DNA from: Thermotogota bacterium | GTDB taxonomy: Bacteria > Thermotogota > Thermotogae > Thermotogales > Thermotogaceae | Direction: 5' to 3' | DNA length: 35,691 nucleotides | NCBI GenBank assembly: GCA_030550515.1 | Contig: JAUQPE010000015.1 | Location: 16,319 to 52,009, forward strand | Notes under the pieces: generated by a model | Database searches by the model: none | What the model was told of the DNA's origin: nothing | What the model saw: only the letters and a program-made list of their open reading frames with translations | Shown here: one piece after another, positions 24,910-32,311 of the stretch | Numbering within the stretch: position 1 is the first letter of the stretch | Layout: each line of letters opens with the position of its first letter | Made by a program: the position numbers and the translations under genes

Positions 24910-25841
24910 AGGATCTCCTCAGAGAGATGAGGGAGGAGTTCCTCGTACTCCTCAAGAAAAGAGGCTGGTCGAAGAGAGACGTCGAGCGTCTCAAAAGCGT
25001 GTTCCAAGGAAGTTTGTCGAAAGTCGAATTGTCTCCCGATCTGTTTGAGTTGGCGGTGAGGAGGGCTTTGGAAGGTGATTTGAAGTTTTCCGCAAAACTG
25101 CTGGGAACGGATGAGGTGGATGTTCTCGAGATCCTCTTCTGGAAGGATCCTGGAAAGTTTCCCCTCCCATCCGAGGCGTTGAAAAACACAATCGAGTACG
25201 ATGGCGTGTCGGACTTCGTCGAAAAAGCGGACAAATTGAGGAAGAAACTTGGAGGAAGAGATTTCATGGATCTTTACCTCTTGCTCGAAAACGTGAAAGA
25301 GGAGAGAACGGAAGAGGAGAATCTTCTACCGTTGTTTGAAGAGAAACTGAAAAACTTGTCACTCGAGAGTTTGGGGAAAGACGACGTGGAAGAGTTGAAG
25401 GTTTACTACGAACTGATGAAACCCCACGAGAAGAGGAAAGTCCTCTCTTTGAACGTTCACCCTTACGTGATCGCATCGATTGTGAGAAAGGCCGCTTCGC
25501 CTGTGGTGATAGATGGGAGTAACGTTTTGTGGAAGGGGGGCCTTTCCATCTCTTACCTCGACCAGGTTTTCACATCGCTTGCCCACTACAAACATTTCTT
25601 CTTCCCGTACAAGATCGTGTTCGATCGAAACATCCCACACATACTTCCGAGATCGGAACGGGAGGAATTCAAGAGGTGGGAGAGTTCGCCGAACGTTTCC
25701 TTCGAATCCCCGGCCGACGACTTGATCATCTCGCTTGCGGTCTCGACGAACGCGGTGGTGCTGAGTTGTGACAGGTTCAGGGACAAAGTTTTACCCAAAA
25801 GGTTGAGAATCCTCACTCTCGGAGAGATAGAAGAGGGGTGA
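24906..25841 (+). CDS. Protein with C-terminal NYN/PIN-like ribonuclease domain
   Basis: A 311-residue protein. Residues 1 to about 190 are helical and highly charged and match no domain I know. From about 198 the sequence fits a NYN (PIN-like) nuclease: VVIDGSNVLWKGG with Asp203 and Asn206, FDRNIPHILPRSEREEF, SPADDLIISLA with Asp271 and Asp272, and SCDRFRDKVLP with Asp289. These acidic residues match the metal site of Regnase-type RNases, so cleavage of RNA is a fair inference. The ATG overlaps the stop of the SAM hydrolase gene (ATGA), with GAGGTG five bases before it, so the two are tightly coupled. No antitoxin-like partner is present. Confidence 0.88.
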   Translation: MKDLLREMREEFLVLLKKRGWSKRDVERLKSVFQGSLSKVELSPDLFELAVRRALEGDLKFSAKLLGTDEVDVLEILFWKDPGKFPLPSEALKNTIEYDGVSDFVEKADKLRKKLGGRDFMDLYLLLENVKEERTEEENLLPLFEEKLKNLSLESLGKDDVEELKVYYELMKPHEKRKVLSLNVHPYVIASIVRKAASPVVIDGSNVLWKGGLSISYLDQVFTSLAHYKHFFFPYKIVFDRNIPHILPRSEREEFKRWESSPNVSFESPADDLIISLAVSTNAVVLSCDRFRDKVLPKRLRILTLGEIEEG

Positions 25842-25864
25842 GCCATGCTCACCCCAATTTCTTT
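25835..25864. terminator. Shared hairpin carrying both convergent stop codons
   Basis: A nine-bp perfect stem (25835-25843 with 25847-25855) has a CAT loop. The TGA of the NYN gene lies in the left arm and the TGA of acpP, on the other strand, in the right arm. On the plus strand it is followed by AATTTCTTTT, a fair T tract; on the minus strand the tract is poorer. Confidence 0.7.
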
Positions 25865-26094
25865 TCGATGTAATCCACCACGTCTTTGATGGTCGATATC
25901 CTTTCGAGATCCGCATCGTCCACCTTCACTCCGAATTCGCTCTCGAGATCCATGACTAGGTCAACGAGATCGAGCGAATCCGCCCCAAGGTCATCGATGA
26001 GTTTGGCGCTCTCCGTCACTTTAGATTCCTCCACTCCAAGCTTGTCGGACACGATTTTCTTCACCTTCGACAGTATCTCGCTCCTGTTGGCCAC
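25849..26094 (-). CDS. acpP: Acyl carrier protein
   Basis: Carries growing fatty acyl chains on a phosphopantetheine arm. The 81-residue acidic four-helix protein has the attachment site [17 protein letters not shown] with Ser40. GTG 26094 is chosen because GGAGGT (26106-26101) lies six bases upstream; the in-frame extension to 26142 is not ACP-like. It is the last gene of a run cysE-cysK-metallohydrolase-acpP, 34 bases after the metallohydrolase, and no other fatty-acid gene is nearby, which is unusual for acpP. Confidence 0.95.
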   Translation of the reverse strand: MANRSEILSKVKKIVSDKLGVEESKVTESAKLIDDLGADSLDLVDLVMDLESEFGVKVDDADLERISTIKDVVDYIEKKLG

Positions 26095-26128
26095 CTTACC
26101 ACCTCCCACAACCGGAAGTTTTGGAAAA

Positions 26129-27763
26129 TTATAACACAACAACCCGTTCCTTCAGGACAGTGTCACCCCATCTTTGAACAAACCAAAACCTGTCTTGGGT
26201 GTGCACCGGTAAAATGTAGTCTGGTCTCACATTATTTAAGATATTTTCTAATTCCGTTGGTGAGACGTGACCCGAAGCGTGGAAATCCTTTGTGAAGATC
26301 ACGTGATCCCCCTCCACCTTCAAACCGTAGGGATGTATGTTGAAATACTTCAGCCACCGGATGAGCCTCCTCGTGTCTATCTCCTGTTCCTCTGTGTACG
26401 CTTCGCTGGTTGAGTGTATGTAAGCAGAACCGTTCAAAACGTTCTCATCGAGATCCAGAATGTGGGGGAAATCGAAGTAACCAGCGGAAATTGCGTATCT
26501 CTCCGGCCTCTCGTTTATCTCCTCAGGACCTATCAAAATCCCGTTCTCCTTCGCCTCAAGGAGCGCATCCCTTTCCAATCCCGTGTATTCCAGCTTTCCA
26601 GGATGGTAAACTCTAATGTACTCTCTTTCCTCTTCGGAAAGCCTCCAAAGGGGTTCCAGCGTTTCCACACCTCTCAAGTAAGCGTAGTCTTTGGGCATCA
26701 GAACGAGGATTCTGCCGTTTTCCATGCACACCCTGAGGAGGGTGAACAACCTCTCGAGGTGTCGAACGGGAAAATCGACGATGATCAACTTCTTCGAATT
26801 TCTGAACACCTTCATCGAATTTTCGTACACGTCTTTCTCGGTCACGTTCGTGTTCTCACCTCTGGTCACCCTGGTGCCTTCCACGATGAGCACCAAGGGT
26901 CTCCTGTCCTTGATGGCATCGAAGAAACGCGTTGATCTTTTTGAGAGTTCCAATCGTTTCTCACCGAGCACCTTAAGCCAGTACTCTTCCTCTTCCTTGT
27001 TCTCTGGCCCCATTCTGAAGTCTCCTGTGTAAGCGACCCAGTAACCATCCACTCTCACAGCTATGCCTGCAGCACCTATCACCGAATGGTACACGTGTTC
27101 GACTAGTACCTCGTCCTCCCAAAGATCTTTCAGGTTTTTCACTTCAAAATCTCTTTTTCTTTCCTCGAACCACTTCCCGAACTCACACCAACCCCCATCC
27201 GCACCGCCAAACAATGGAAGGATGTTCTTCTCACTTGAGGAAACCTTTGTCCCCAACGTACAGATACTTCTTCTCAGCCTCTCCTTTGCGTCAACGAAGA
27301 GATCTTCCCTGATGCCGTTCTTTATTTCTTCTTCCCCCGCCTTCTTTCGCCTCTTTCCCACCAGATGGCTTTTGATATCGTGTTTTCCAACGTTCGAAGC
27401 GACGAGGAGTATGGCGAGAGTTTCGGAAGTGGCAAGGAAGGGGATATCCTCTCTCACCAGGCCCACAAACCCAACGTGATCCGCGTGTCCATGGCTCAAG
27501 AAGAGAAATCTGTAACGTACACCGTCTTCGAATCTCTCTTCCAAAAGGTCTCTCCGGTAAACGTCGATCCTCGGTATCAACTTCAACTTCAAGAGATCGT
27601 GGACGATCTTTCCCGTCCGCGGGTTGACGAACTCTTCGAAGAACTCACCCCACTTTGAAAAGTTCAAACCAAAATCGAGCAGAAACGCGTCTCCCTTTTT
27701 GTTCACAACACGGATTTTGTTTCCCCCTATCTCGTCGAAACCGTCCAACACTTCTATCCTCAC
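26129..27763 (-). CDS. Metallo-beta-lactamase/beta-CASP family hydrolase, RNase J-like
   Basis: A 544-residue protein. Metal-binding motifs are HGHADH (His91-His96), a later HSVIGAAG with the third-motif His, and YTGDFRMG with the Asp of the fourth; beta-CASP motifs appear as LIVEGTR (motif A), FHASGHVS (motif B His) and LPVHT (motif C His). This is the set used by RNase J and other RNA- or DNA-processing nucleases. The N-terminal 85 residues, and the roughly 110 between the HGHADH and HSV motifs, are longer than I expect for RNase J, so it is a separate branch. GTG 27763 has GGGGGG (27776-27771) seven bases upstream. It begins 20 bases after the cysK stop. Confidence 0.9.
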   Translation of the reverse strand: MRIEVLDGFDEIGGNKIRVVNKKGDAFLLDFGLNFSKWGEFFEEFVNPRTGKIVHDLLKLKLIPRIDVYRRDLLEERFEDGVRYRFLFLSHGHADHVGFVGLVREDIPFLATSETLAILLVASNVGKHDIKSHLVGKRRKKAGEEEIKNGIREDLFVDAKERLRRSICTLGTKVSSSEKNILPLFGGADGGWCEFGKWFEERKRDFEVKNLKDLWEDEVLVEHVYHSVIGAAGIAVRVDGYWVAYTGDFRMGPENKEEEEYWLKVLGEKRLELSKRSTRFFDAIKDRRPLVLIVEGTRVTRGENTNVTEKDVYENSMKVFRNSKKLIIVDFPVRHLERLFTLLRVCMENGRILVLMPKDYAYLRGVETLEPLWRLSEEEREYIRVYHPGKLEYTGLERDALLEAKENGILIGPEEINERPERYAISAGYFDFPHILDLDENVLNGSAYIHSTSEAYTEEQEIDTRRLIRWLKYFNIHPYGLKVEGDHVIFTKDFHASGHVSPTELENILNNVRPDYILPVHTQDRFWFVQRWGDTVLKERVVVL

Positions 27764-27783
27764 ACGTACACCCCCCAAGGAAT

Positions 27784-28659
27784 TCAAAAGAGGCTCAAGT
27801 ATCTCTCCGCATGATCTGGGGCTATCGTCACGATCTTTGCGTCTTTCGGCATCTTCTTTGCCACCTTTAAGGCTGCGGCCACGTTGGCTCCAGATGAGAT
27901 TCCGACGAGAAGCCCCTCCTTCCGTGCCAGATACTTCATCATGTGAATCGCCTCTTCGTCTTCAACCGTCACCACTTCGTCTATCACGGACCTGTCGAGG
28001 ATCTTCGGGACAAAACCTGCTCCGATACCTTGGATACCGTGCCTTCCTGGTTGGCCCCCAGAAAGCACGGGAGAGCGTGCGGGTTCAACGGCTACCACTT
28101 TCACCCTGTCCCCGAAAAGAGTCTTGAGAACTCTTCCCACACCGCTGATCGTGCCACCTGTTCCCACGCCAGCCACGAACGCGTCGATCTCGTACTTCAT
28201 CTGCCTCAGAATTTCCGGTCCGGTCGTGAAAAGGTGCGAGTACACGTTGCAAGGGTTCTCGAATTGGTTGAGCATGTGCGCGCCTGTTTCTTTCGATATC
28301 TCGATCGCTTTCTCTACGGCCCCCCTCATGCCGAGCTCTCCCGGTGTGAGCACAACCTCTGCGCCGATCATTTCCAAAACCTTCCTTCTCTCCACGCTCA
28401 TGGTCTCGGGCATGGTGATGATCACCCTGTAGCCCCTGCTGACACCGATCATGGCGATGGCGATGCCCATGTTCCCACTGGATGGTTCGACGATACCGTT
28501 CTTCAAGAGTCCTCTCTTTTCCGCGTCCAAGATCATGAAAAGGGCGGGGCGGTCTTTCACGCTCCCACCCGGATTATTTTTCTCCAGTTTCAAGTATATC
28601 CTCGAGTCCACAGAACTCAGGTTCACGATTGGGGTGTTCCCTATCAGTTTTTCCACCAT
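27784..28659 (-). CDS. cysK: Cysteine synthase (O-acetylserine sulfhydrylase)
   Basis: CysK replaces the acetyl group of O-acetylserine with sulfide to form cysteine. The 291-residue PLP enzyme has the cofactor lysine in NNPGGSVKDRPA, the substrate loop EPSSGNMGIAIA (where most relatives have T-S-GN), the phosphate-binding GVGTGGTISGVG and the GISSGANVAAAL helix. ATG 28659 has GGAGGGG about seven bases upstream; both lie inside cysE, which continues for another 86 bases. The short length (relatives run about 300-310) results from a compact C-terminus. Confidence 0.96.
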   Translation of the reverse strand: MVEKLIGNTPIVNLSSVDSRIYLKLEKNNPGGSVKDRPALFMILDAEKRGLLKNGIVEPSSGNMGIAIAMIGVSRGYRVIITMPETMSVERRKVLEMIGAEVVLTPGELGMRGAVEKAIEISKETGAHMLNQFENPCNVYSHLFTTGPEILRQMKYEIDAFVAGVGTGGTISGVGRVLKTLFGDRVKVVAVEPARSPVLSGGQPGRHGIQGIGAGFVPKILDRSVIDEVVTVEDEEAIHMMKYLARKEGLLVGISSGANVAAALKVAKKMPKDAKIVTIAPDHAERYLSLF

Positions 28660-29233
28660 CGCTTGATCCCCTCCACTTTACGAGCCTTGCTGGTACACCT
28701 ACCACCACGGCGTTTTCCGGCACGTCGCGCACCACGACGGCGTTAGCTCCCACGATTGCGTTGTTACCAACCTTTATTGGTCCCAGGATCTTCGCGCCAG
28801 CTCCCAGTATAACGTTCTCTCCAACGTCGGGATGTCTTTTCCCAGTGCACGGATGCTTGGTCCCAAGTGTCACCCCGTGATAGATGAGAGTCCCTCTTCC
28901 AACGGACGCGGTACTCCCTATGACGACACCGATGCCGTGATCTATCACCACACCTGGTGCGATACGGGCAGCGGGGTGGATGTCCATGGCGTACAGAACC
29001 CTCATGAGATAGTGGAGAAGGTAGGCGAGGAATTTCACTTTCCATCTGTAAAAGAAATTGGCGAACCTGTACATCATCAAACCTTGAAAGGCGGGGTAGA
29101 AGAAGAAGACGTGAAGCTTACTCTCGGCGGCAGGATCGAGCTTGAGATACATCTCGAGGTCCTCGGAGATGTGCCTGAAAACCCTCAGGAAGTCTTTGAA
29201 GAAATCACCTGCCTTCTTGAACACTCGCCACAT
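28574..29233 (-). CDS. cysE: Serine O-acetyltransferase
   Basis: CysE acetylates serine for CysK. The protein has a helical N-terminal part (LDPAAESKLHVFFFYPAFQG) and then left-handed beta-helix hexapeptide repeats with the active-site IDHGIGVVIG, the YHGVTLGTKHP loop and HPDVGENVILGAGAKILG. About 35 residues beyond the usual VPARLVKW end point overlap the cysK coding region in another frame. I use ATG 29233 because it matches where similar short enzymes begin, but its ribosome binding site is too distant. TTG 29260 and GTG 29254 are in frame alternatives with none. The C-terminal tail might hinder or modify the contact with CysK that is known for this enzyme pair, as in other bacteria CysK binds the last residue of CysE, often Ile. 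Confidence 0.93.
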   Translation of the reverse strand: MWRVFKKAGDFFKDFLRVFRHISEDLEMYLKLDPAAESKLHVFFFYPAFQGLMMYRFANFFYRWKVKFLAYLLHYLMRVLYAMDIHPAARIAPGVVIDHGIGVVIGSTASVGRGTLIYHGVTLGTKHPCTGKRHPDVGENVILGAGAKILGPIKVGNNAIVGANAVVVRDVPENAVVVGVPARLVKWRGSSDGGKTDREHPNREPEFCGLEDILETGEK

Positions 29234-29244
29234 CCCGATATCAT
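29185..29244 (-). CDS. Possible cysteine-containing leader peptide over the cysE start
   Basis: A 19-codon frame (MISGCGECSRRQVISSKTS) starts at ATG 29244 with the near-ideal ribosome binding site GGAGGTGATC (29258-29249), nine bases between GGAGG and ATG. No in-frame cysE start is well placed for that site. It is out of frame with cysE and runs over its 5' end. Two cysteines in the first eight residues, ahead of a cysteine biosynthesis gene, suggest translation-based control. This is speculative; chance cannot be excluded at this length. Confidence 0.3.
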   Translation of the reverse strand: MISGCGECSRRQVISSKTS

Positions 29245-29275
29245 CTTCGATCACCTCCAACGTTGTGTCAAATCA

Positions 29276-29286
29276 ATTATACACAC
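29276..29286 (-). promoter_or_regulatory. Candidate cysE promoter (GTGTGTATAAT)
   Basis: On the minus strand GTGTGTATAAT (29286-29276) holds a perfect -10 box and is identical over 11 bases to the metE promoter at 5791-5801. There is no clear -35 box. Transcription would start near 29269, leaving a leader of about 25 bases before ATG 29244. Confidence 0.5.
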
Positions 29287-29370
29287 CTAATTGTTAAAAG
29301 AATAGAAACGAGAGAGAACAAATCGGAGACTGCTTGGTAGAATAATACCACGGAAAGGAGGAAACGTGAA

Positions 29371-30135
29371 ATGGTCGACACCCACACGCATCTGCACTTC
29401 CACCAATTCGATCTTGACAGGGAAGACATCCTGAGATCTTTTGAAAAAGACGGCATCTCTTTCGTGATCAACGTGGGGGTGAACCTGGAAGATTCGAAGA
29501 GAGCCTTAGAGCTTGCGGAGAAATTCGAAAACGTCTTTGTGGCCGTCGGTGTACACCCTCACGATTCAAAGGATGCGCCAGAAGATCTCGAAAAGAAATT
29601 GAGGGAATTCGCCTTTTCTGAAAGAGTCGTGGCTGTGGGCGAGACAGGGCTCGATTTCTACAGAAACTTGTCTCCCAGAGAAATCCAGGTGGAGATCTTC
29701 GAGAGGCACTTGTCGATCGCCCAAGAATTGAACCTACCCGTCATAGTTCACGTCAGAGAAGCTTACAAAGAAGCCCATGAGATCCTTAAAAAGTTTCCAG
29801 GGATGAGAGGTGTGGTCCACTCTTTCTCGGCGAACTACACGTGGGCCAGAAAATTTTTGGATTTGGGATTTCACCTCGGTGTGGGAGGGCCCATCACTTA
29901 CCCGAAGAACGAAGAACTGAGAGACGTCGTGAGAAAGGTTGGGCTCGACTTCTTACTCTTGGAAACGGATTGCCCCTTCCTACCACCTCAACCCTTCCGA
30001 GGAAAAAGGAACGAACCCAGGTATTTGAAGTTCGTTCTTGAAGAGGTATCAAAGCTCACGGGCTTTCCCCCTGTCGTGGTGGACGAAGTGACAACCGAAA
30101 ACGCCAAGCGATTGTTTGGGAAAGTCTCAAGATAG
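29371..30135 (+). CDS. tatD: TatD family metal-dependent deoxyribonuclease
   Basis: TatD proteins are metal-dependent TIM-barrel nucleases with 3'-5' exonuclease and AP-site activity in studied relatives. The 254-residue protein has the metal ligands of the family: His5 and His7 (DTHTHLHF), the Glu of VGETGLDFY, the His of PVIVHVREA, the His of VVHSFSAN and the final Asp of LLETDCPFLPP. ATG 29371 has AAAGGAGG about eight bases upstream. The 3' end overlaps the convergent unknown gene by nine bases. No twin-arginine transport genes are near, in line with a nuclease role. Confidence 0.95.
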   Translation: MVDTHTHLHFHQFDLDREDILRSFEKDGISFVINVGVNLEDSKRALELAEKFENVFVAVGVHPHDSKDAPEDLEKKLREFAFSERVVAVGETGLDFYRNLSPREIQVEIFERHLSIAQELNLPVIVHVREAYKEAHEILKKFPGMRGVVHSFSANYTWARKFLDLGFHLGVGGPITYPKNEELRDVVRKVGLDFLLLETDCPFLPPQPFRGKRNEPRYLKFVLEEVSKLTGFPPVVVDEVTTENAKRLFGKVSR

Positions 30136-30723
30136 GTTCTTGACAACTTTGAGGGTTGCGAAGGCGACAGCCTTCAGGAAATCACCCTCTATAGGGGCAA
30201 CTCCGACTTCCACTCTCTCCCTTCCATCCTCAGAGATGGTGATGTGAACCAGAACGTACTCCTTACCGGCCAAGTAAACCCTCTGTACGTCGTCGATGGA
30301 AACCGAGACATCGGGATTGAAGGCTTCCACAACGGCTTCACCCACGAGCTTCGGCAGGTTAGTGCTCGTACCAGCTCCCACAACCTCACCAGCCATCGTG
30401 GTGTCCTCGGCGGTGTTCGCGATCGTCACTTTCACCTGTTTTTTCCTTTCGAGGTTCTTCACCTCGAGCGACGTTATCTCGTAAACCTCCGCTCCGGGGA
30501 ACCTACCTTGGCTGAGCTGGGCGATACTGATGATCCTCCTGTCGAGCTTCATCCCGAGTGAAGCCAGAGCCACCGTTTCTATGTCTCGCACGATCTGTTT
30601 TGGATTCCTAGAAGGGTCCGCTATCACGTGGATTTCCCTTGGTTGACCACCTTCTTCGATCACCTTCACGGAGATCACGCCTGATATCTTCGATATAACA
30701 TCCTCCAACGTCTTCGCTGCCAT
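30127..30723 (-). CDS. Unknown two-domain protein, paralog of the next gene
   Basis: A 198-residue soluble protein without signal or membrane segments. Residues about 8-72 form an N-terminal domain with the pattern REIHVIAD...RNPKQIVRDIE...GMKLDRRIISIAQL, which I have the impression of seeing in unknown proteins of other phyla but cannot name. The C-terminal part (about 85-198; STNLPKLVGEAVVEAF, VSIDDVQRVYLAGKE, YVLVHITI) is clearly related to the protein encoded at 30792. No function can be given. ATG 30723 has GGGGGGTCG about nine bases upstream, and a well-formed promoter precedes it. Confidence 0.85.
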   Translation of the reverse strand: MAAKTLEDVISKISGVISVKVIEEGGQPREIHVIADPSRNPKQIVRDIETVALASLGMKLDRRIISIAQLSQGRFPGAEVYEITSLEVKNLERKKQVKVTIANTAEDTTMAGEVVGAGTSTNLPKLVGEAVVEAFNPDVSVSIDDVQRVYLAGKEYVLVHITISEDGRERVEVGVAPIEGDFLKAVAFATLKVVKNLS

Positions 30724-30766
30724 CCAAGACGACCCCCCACAGAACTCCTTAAACTCACTTATCTAA

Positions 30767-30795
30767 AGTATATTTCTGCTCCGTACTTTTTTCAA
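30767..30795 (-). promoter_or_regulatory. Promoter between the two paralogous unknown genes
   Basis: On the minus strand TTGAAA (30795-30790) and TATACT (30772-30767) are exactly 17 bases apart. The -35 box covers the stop codon of the upstream gene, so the downstream gene has its own promoter and is not merely read through. Confidence 0.65.
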
Positions 30796-31268
30796 TTCTT
30801 TAAAGCAAATATAACAGCCTGTACCACTGCTTCGGATACGTTGTTTTTTACCTCCGCAAAACCAAGGCGTTTATCTTCGCTTTCTTCTTGAAGGATTGTG
30901 AGATGAACCAGCACGATTTCCCTCCCGGAGATGGTCAATCTTTTCACCTCGTCTACCGACACCGTACAACCTGGCAGGATGGCTTCCACCGTTGCCTCCC
31001 CCAACAGCTTCAGGAGGTTGTTGAATGTCGCCGCTCCACTTTTCTCACCGCTCAGAATGATCCTTTTTTCTTCGTCTCTTAGTTGGACCTGAACCGAATA
31101 CCTCTTTCCCTCAAGTTTCACCCTCAGCGAAAAGAGACGGTACCTTTCAACCGCGGACACGGAAAGGTTGGATGGTGTAAAAGTTTTCACACGTTTTTGG
31201 AATTCTTCTTGGGAGAGCGTTTCTATAACACCGTCTTTTTTGAAAACAAAAACCCTTTCTTCCCTCAT
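30792..31268 (-). CDS. Unknown protein sharing the C-terminal domain of its neighbour
   Basis: A 158-residue protein of unknown function. Residues 1 to about 50 differ from the neighbour and lack the IHV...PKQIVRDIE domain. From about residue 60 the sequence aligns with the C-terminal half of the 198-residue protein: TFNNLLKLLGEATVEAILPG against STNLPKLVGEAVVEAFNPD, VSVDEVKRLTISGREIVLVH against VSIDDVQRVYLAGKEYVLVH, then a shared helix near the end. ATG 31268 has AGAGGGGG six bases upstream; the frame stays open to 31436 but that part is not protein-like and overlaps the leader of the flagellar operon. Confidence 0.82.
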   Translation of the reverse strand: MREERVFVFKKDGVIETLSQEEFQKRVKTFTPSNLSVSAVERYRLFSLRVKLEGKRYSVQVQLRDEEKRIILSGEKSGAATFNNLLKLLGEATVEAILPGCTVSVDEVKRLTISGREIVLVHLTILQEESEDKRLGFAEVKNNVSEAVVQAVIFALKN

Positions 31269-31301
31269 CCAAACCCCCTCTTTAGAAAAGATATTATCAC
31301 A

Positions 31302-31318
31302 TTTCAACCCGATTGAAA
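31302..31318. promoter_or_regulatory. Inverted repeat in the unknown-gene/flagellar divergent region
   Basis: TTTCAACCCGATTGAAA has six-base perfect arms and five bases between them. It lies in the 131-base gap between the divergent unknown gene and the flagellar operon, just upstream of a TAATAT box on the minus strand (31296-31291). The rest of this gap shows no convincing sigma-28 or -35/-10 promoter for the plus strand. Confidence 0.3.
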
Positions 31319-31399
31319 CTTTCACAGAGGGTTTTTCATTGGGGCGTCGTAGGAGCCCGTGTGCCCTGCGGAGAAATATGAAGATGGGAGGGAGGTCTT

Positions 31400-32311
31400 C
31401 TGAGCAAGAAGAAGAATTTCTTCTTCGCTTTTTCAATCATTCTTCTTGTGTTGATAGTGTTCTTTCTGTACGGTTACATCGTCTTCGAAATAGACAGGCT
31501 TTACGGAGGAAGGATGTCACCCTTCCAAGATTGGCGTAGTTATCTGGCGTTTCTGGCTTCGAAGATACCGTTCTTGAGGGAGAGGGTGAGGTACCAACCC
31601 ATGAAGATCGCTACCCCTTCCGAGCAGTTCTCGGAGGTTTTTCAGCGCTACATAGAGATATACAATCAAAAGATCGAAGAACTCACCAGGAAAGAGGAAG
31701 AGATGAAGAGAGAACAAGACGTGGTGAACGCACAGAAGAAAGTACTAGAGCAAACGTTGAAAGAACTCGAAACGCTGAGGAACGAACTGATGGTGGAAAA
31801 GAACAAGATCCAATCTTATCAGAAACAGCTGAAGGAACTCATCGATGTCCTTCTGAGCACGGACCCAAGAAACTTGGCGAGCGCGTTGAACCAGCTCGAT
31901 GAGGAAACGCTCGCCGCGGTGTTCAAAAACATGGACCCAACCAACGCTGGAGAATTCTTGGAGGCGCTTTCGCGCGTGAACGCTGAAAAGGCAGCTAACG
32001 TGATGAGAAAGATGATCGGTGTTCGCGAGATCCAGCAGAGAATGGAAGAGCTCATCGAGAACGCCAAAAAAAGTTTGGAAGAAGTCGTAAGGAGGGAACA
32101 ATCCATCTTCCTGAGAGAGAATTACTTGAAGGTTGCTGCAGCAGTTTTGAACGAGCTTGAACCGACATCCGCCGTCGATTTCCTGAAAAGAGAAGGGTTT
32201 GATTCAAACACGGTTAGGACCGTGCTATCCCTTATGGACAGAGTGAAGGCCCAAGCCCTTCTGAAGTACATTCAGGAGCGAAATCCTGAACTTTTGGGGG
32301 AGAAGAGATGA
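31400..32311 (+). CDS. MotE/YlxF-like flagellar protein with MgtE_N-like domain, CTG start
   Basis: An inner-membrane anchored protein of about 303 residues. The N-terminus (SKKKNFFFAFSIILLVLIVF) is a single signal anchor; it is followed by a long coiled coil (about residues 75-145) and an MgtE_N-like helical repeat (STDPRNLASALNQLDEETLA onward), the layout of MotE/YlxF chaperones of the flagellar motor. The frame has no ATG, GTG or TTG between 31394 and 31448. A strong GGGAGGGAGG (31386-31395) points to CTG at 31400. The GTG at 31448 would cut the membrane segment and has no ribosome binding site. The gene precedes fliK with an ATGA overlap, as ylxF does in Bacillus. Confidence 0.85.
   Translation: MSKKKNFFFAFSIILLVLIVFFLYGYIVFEIDRLYGGRMSPFQDWRSYLAFLASKIPFLRERVRYQPMKIATPSEQFSEVFQRYIEIYNQKIEELTRKEEEMKREQDVVNAQKKVLEQTLKELETLRNELMVEKNKIQSYQKQLKELIDVLLSTDPRNLASALNQLDEETLAAVFKNMDPTNAGEFLEALSRVNAEKAANVMRKMIGVREIQQRMEELIENAKKSLEEVVRREQSIFLRENYLKVAAAVLNELEPTSAVDFLKREGFDSNTVRTVLSLMDRVKAQALLKYIQERNPELLGEKR

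Noticed and set aside
24906-25841. Reading the NYN protein as a toxin of a toxin-antitoxin pair
   Set aside because: The protein is large, the upstream partner is a metabolic enzyme, and no small DNA-binding or unstructured antitoxin gene is near.
31378-31540. Frameshift in the MotE-like gene, with translation from ATG 31378 or 31384 joining the long frame
   Set aside because: The upstream frame gives MKMGGRSSEQEEEF, which lacks the expected positive charges and membrane helix, while the CTG frame supplies both. A sequencing error is still possible and is noted in the finding.
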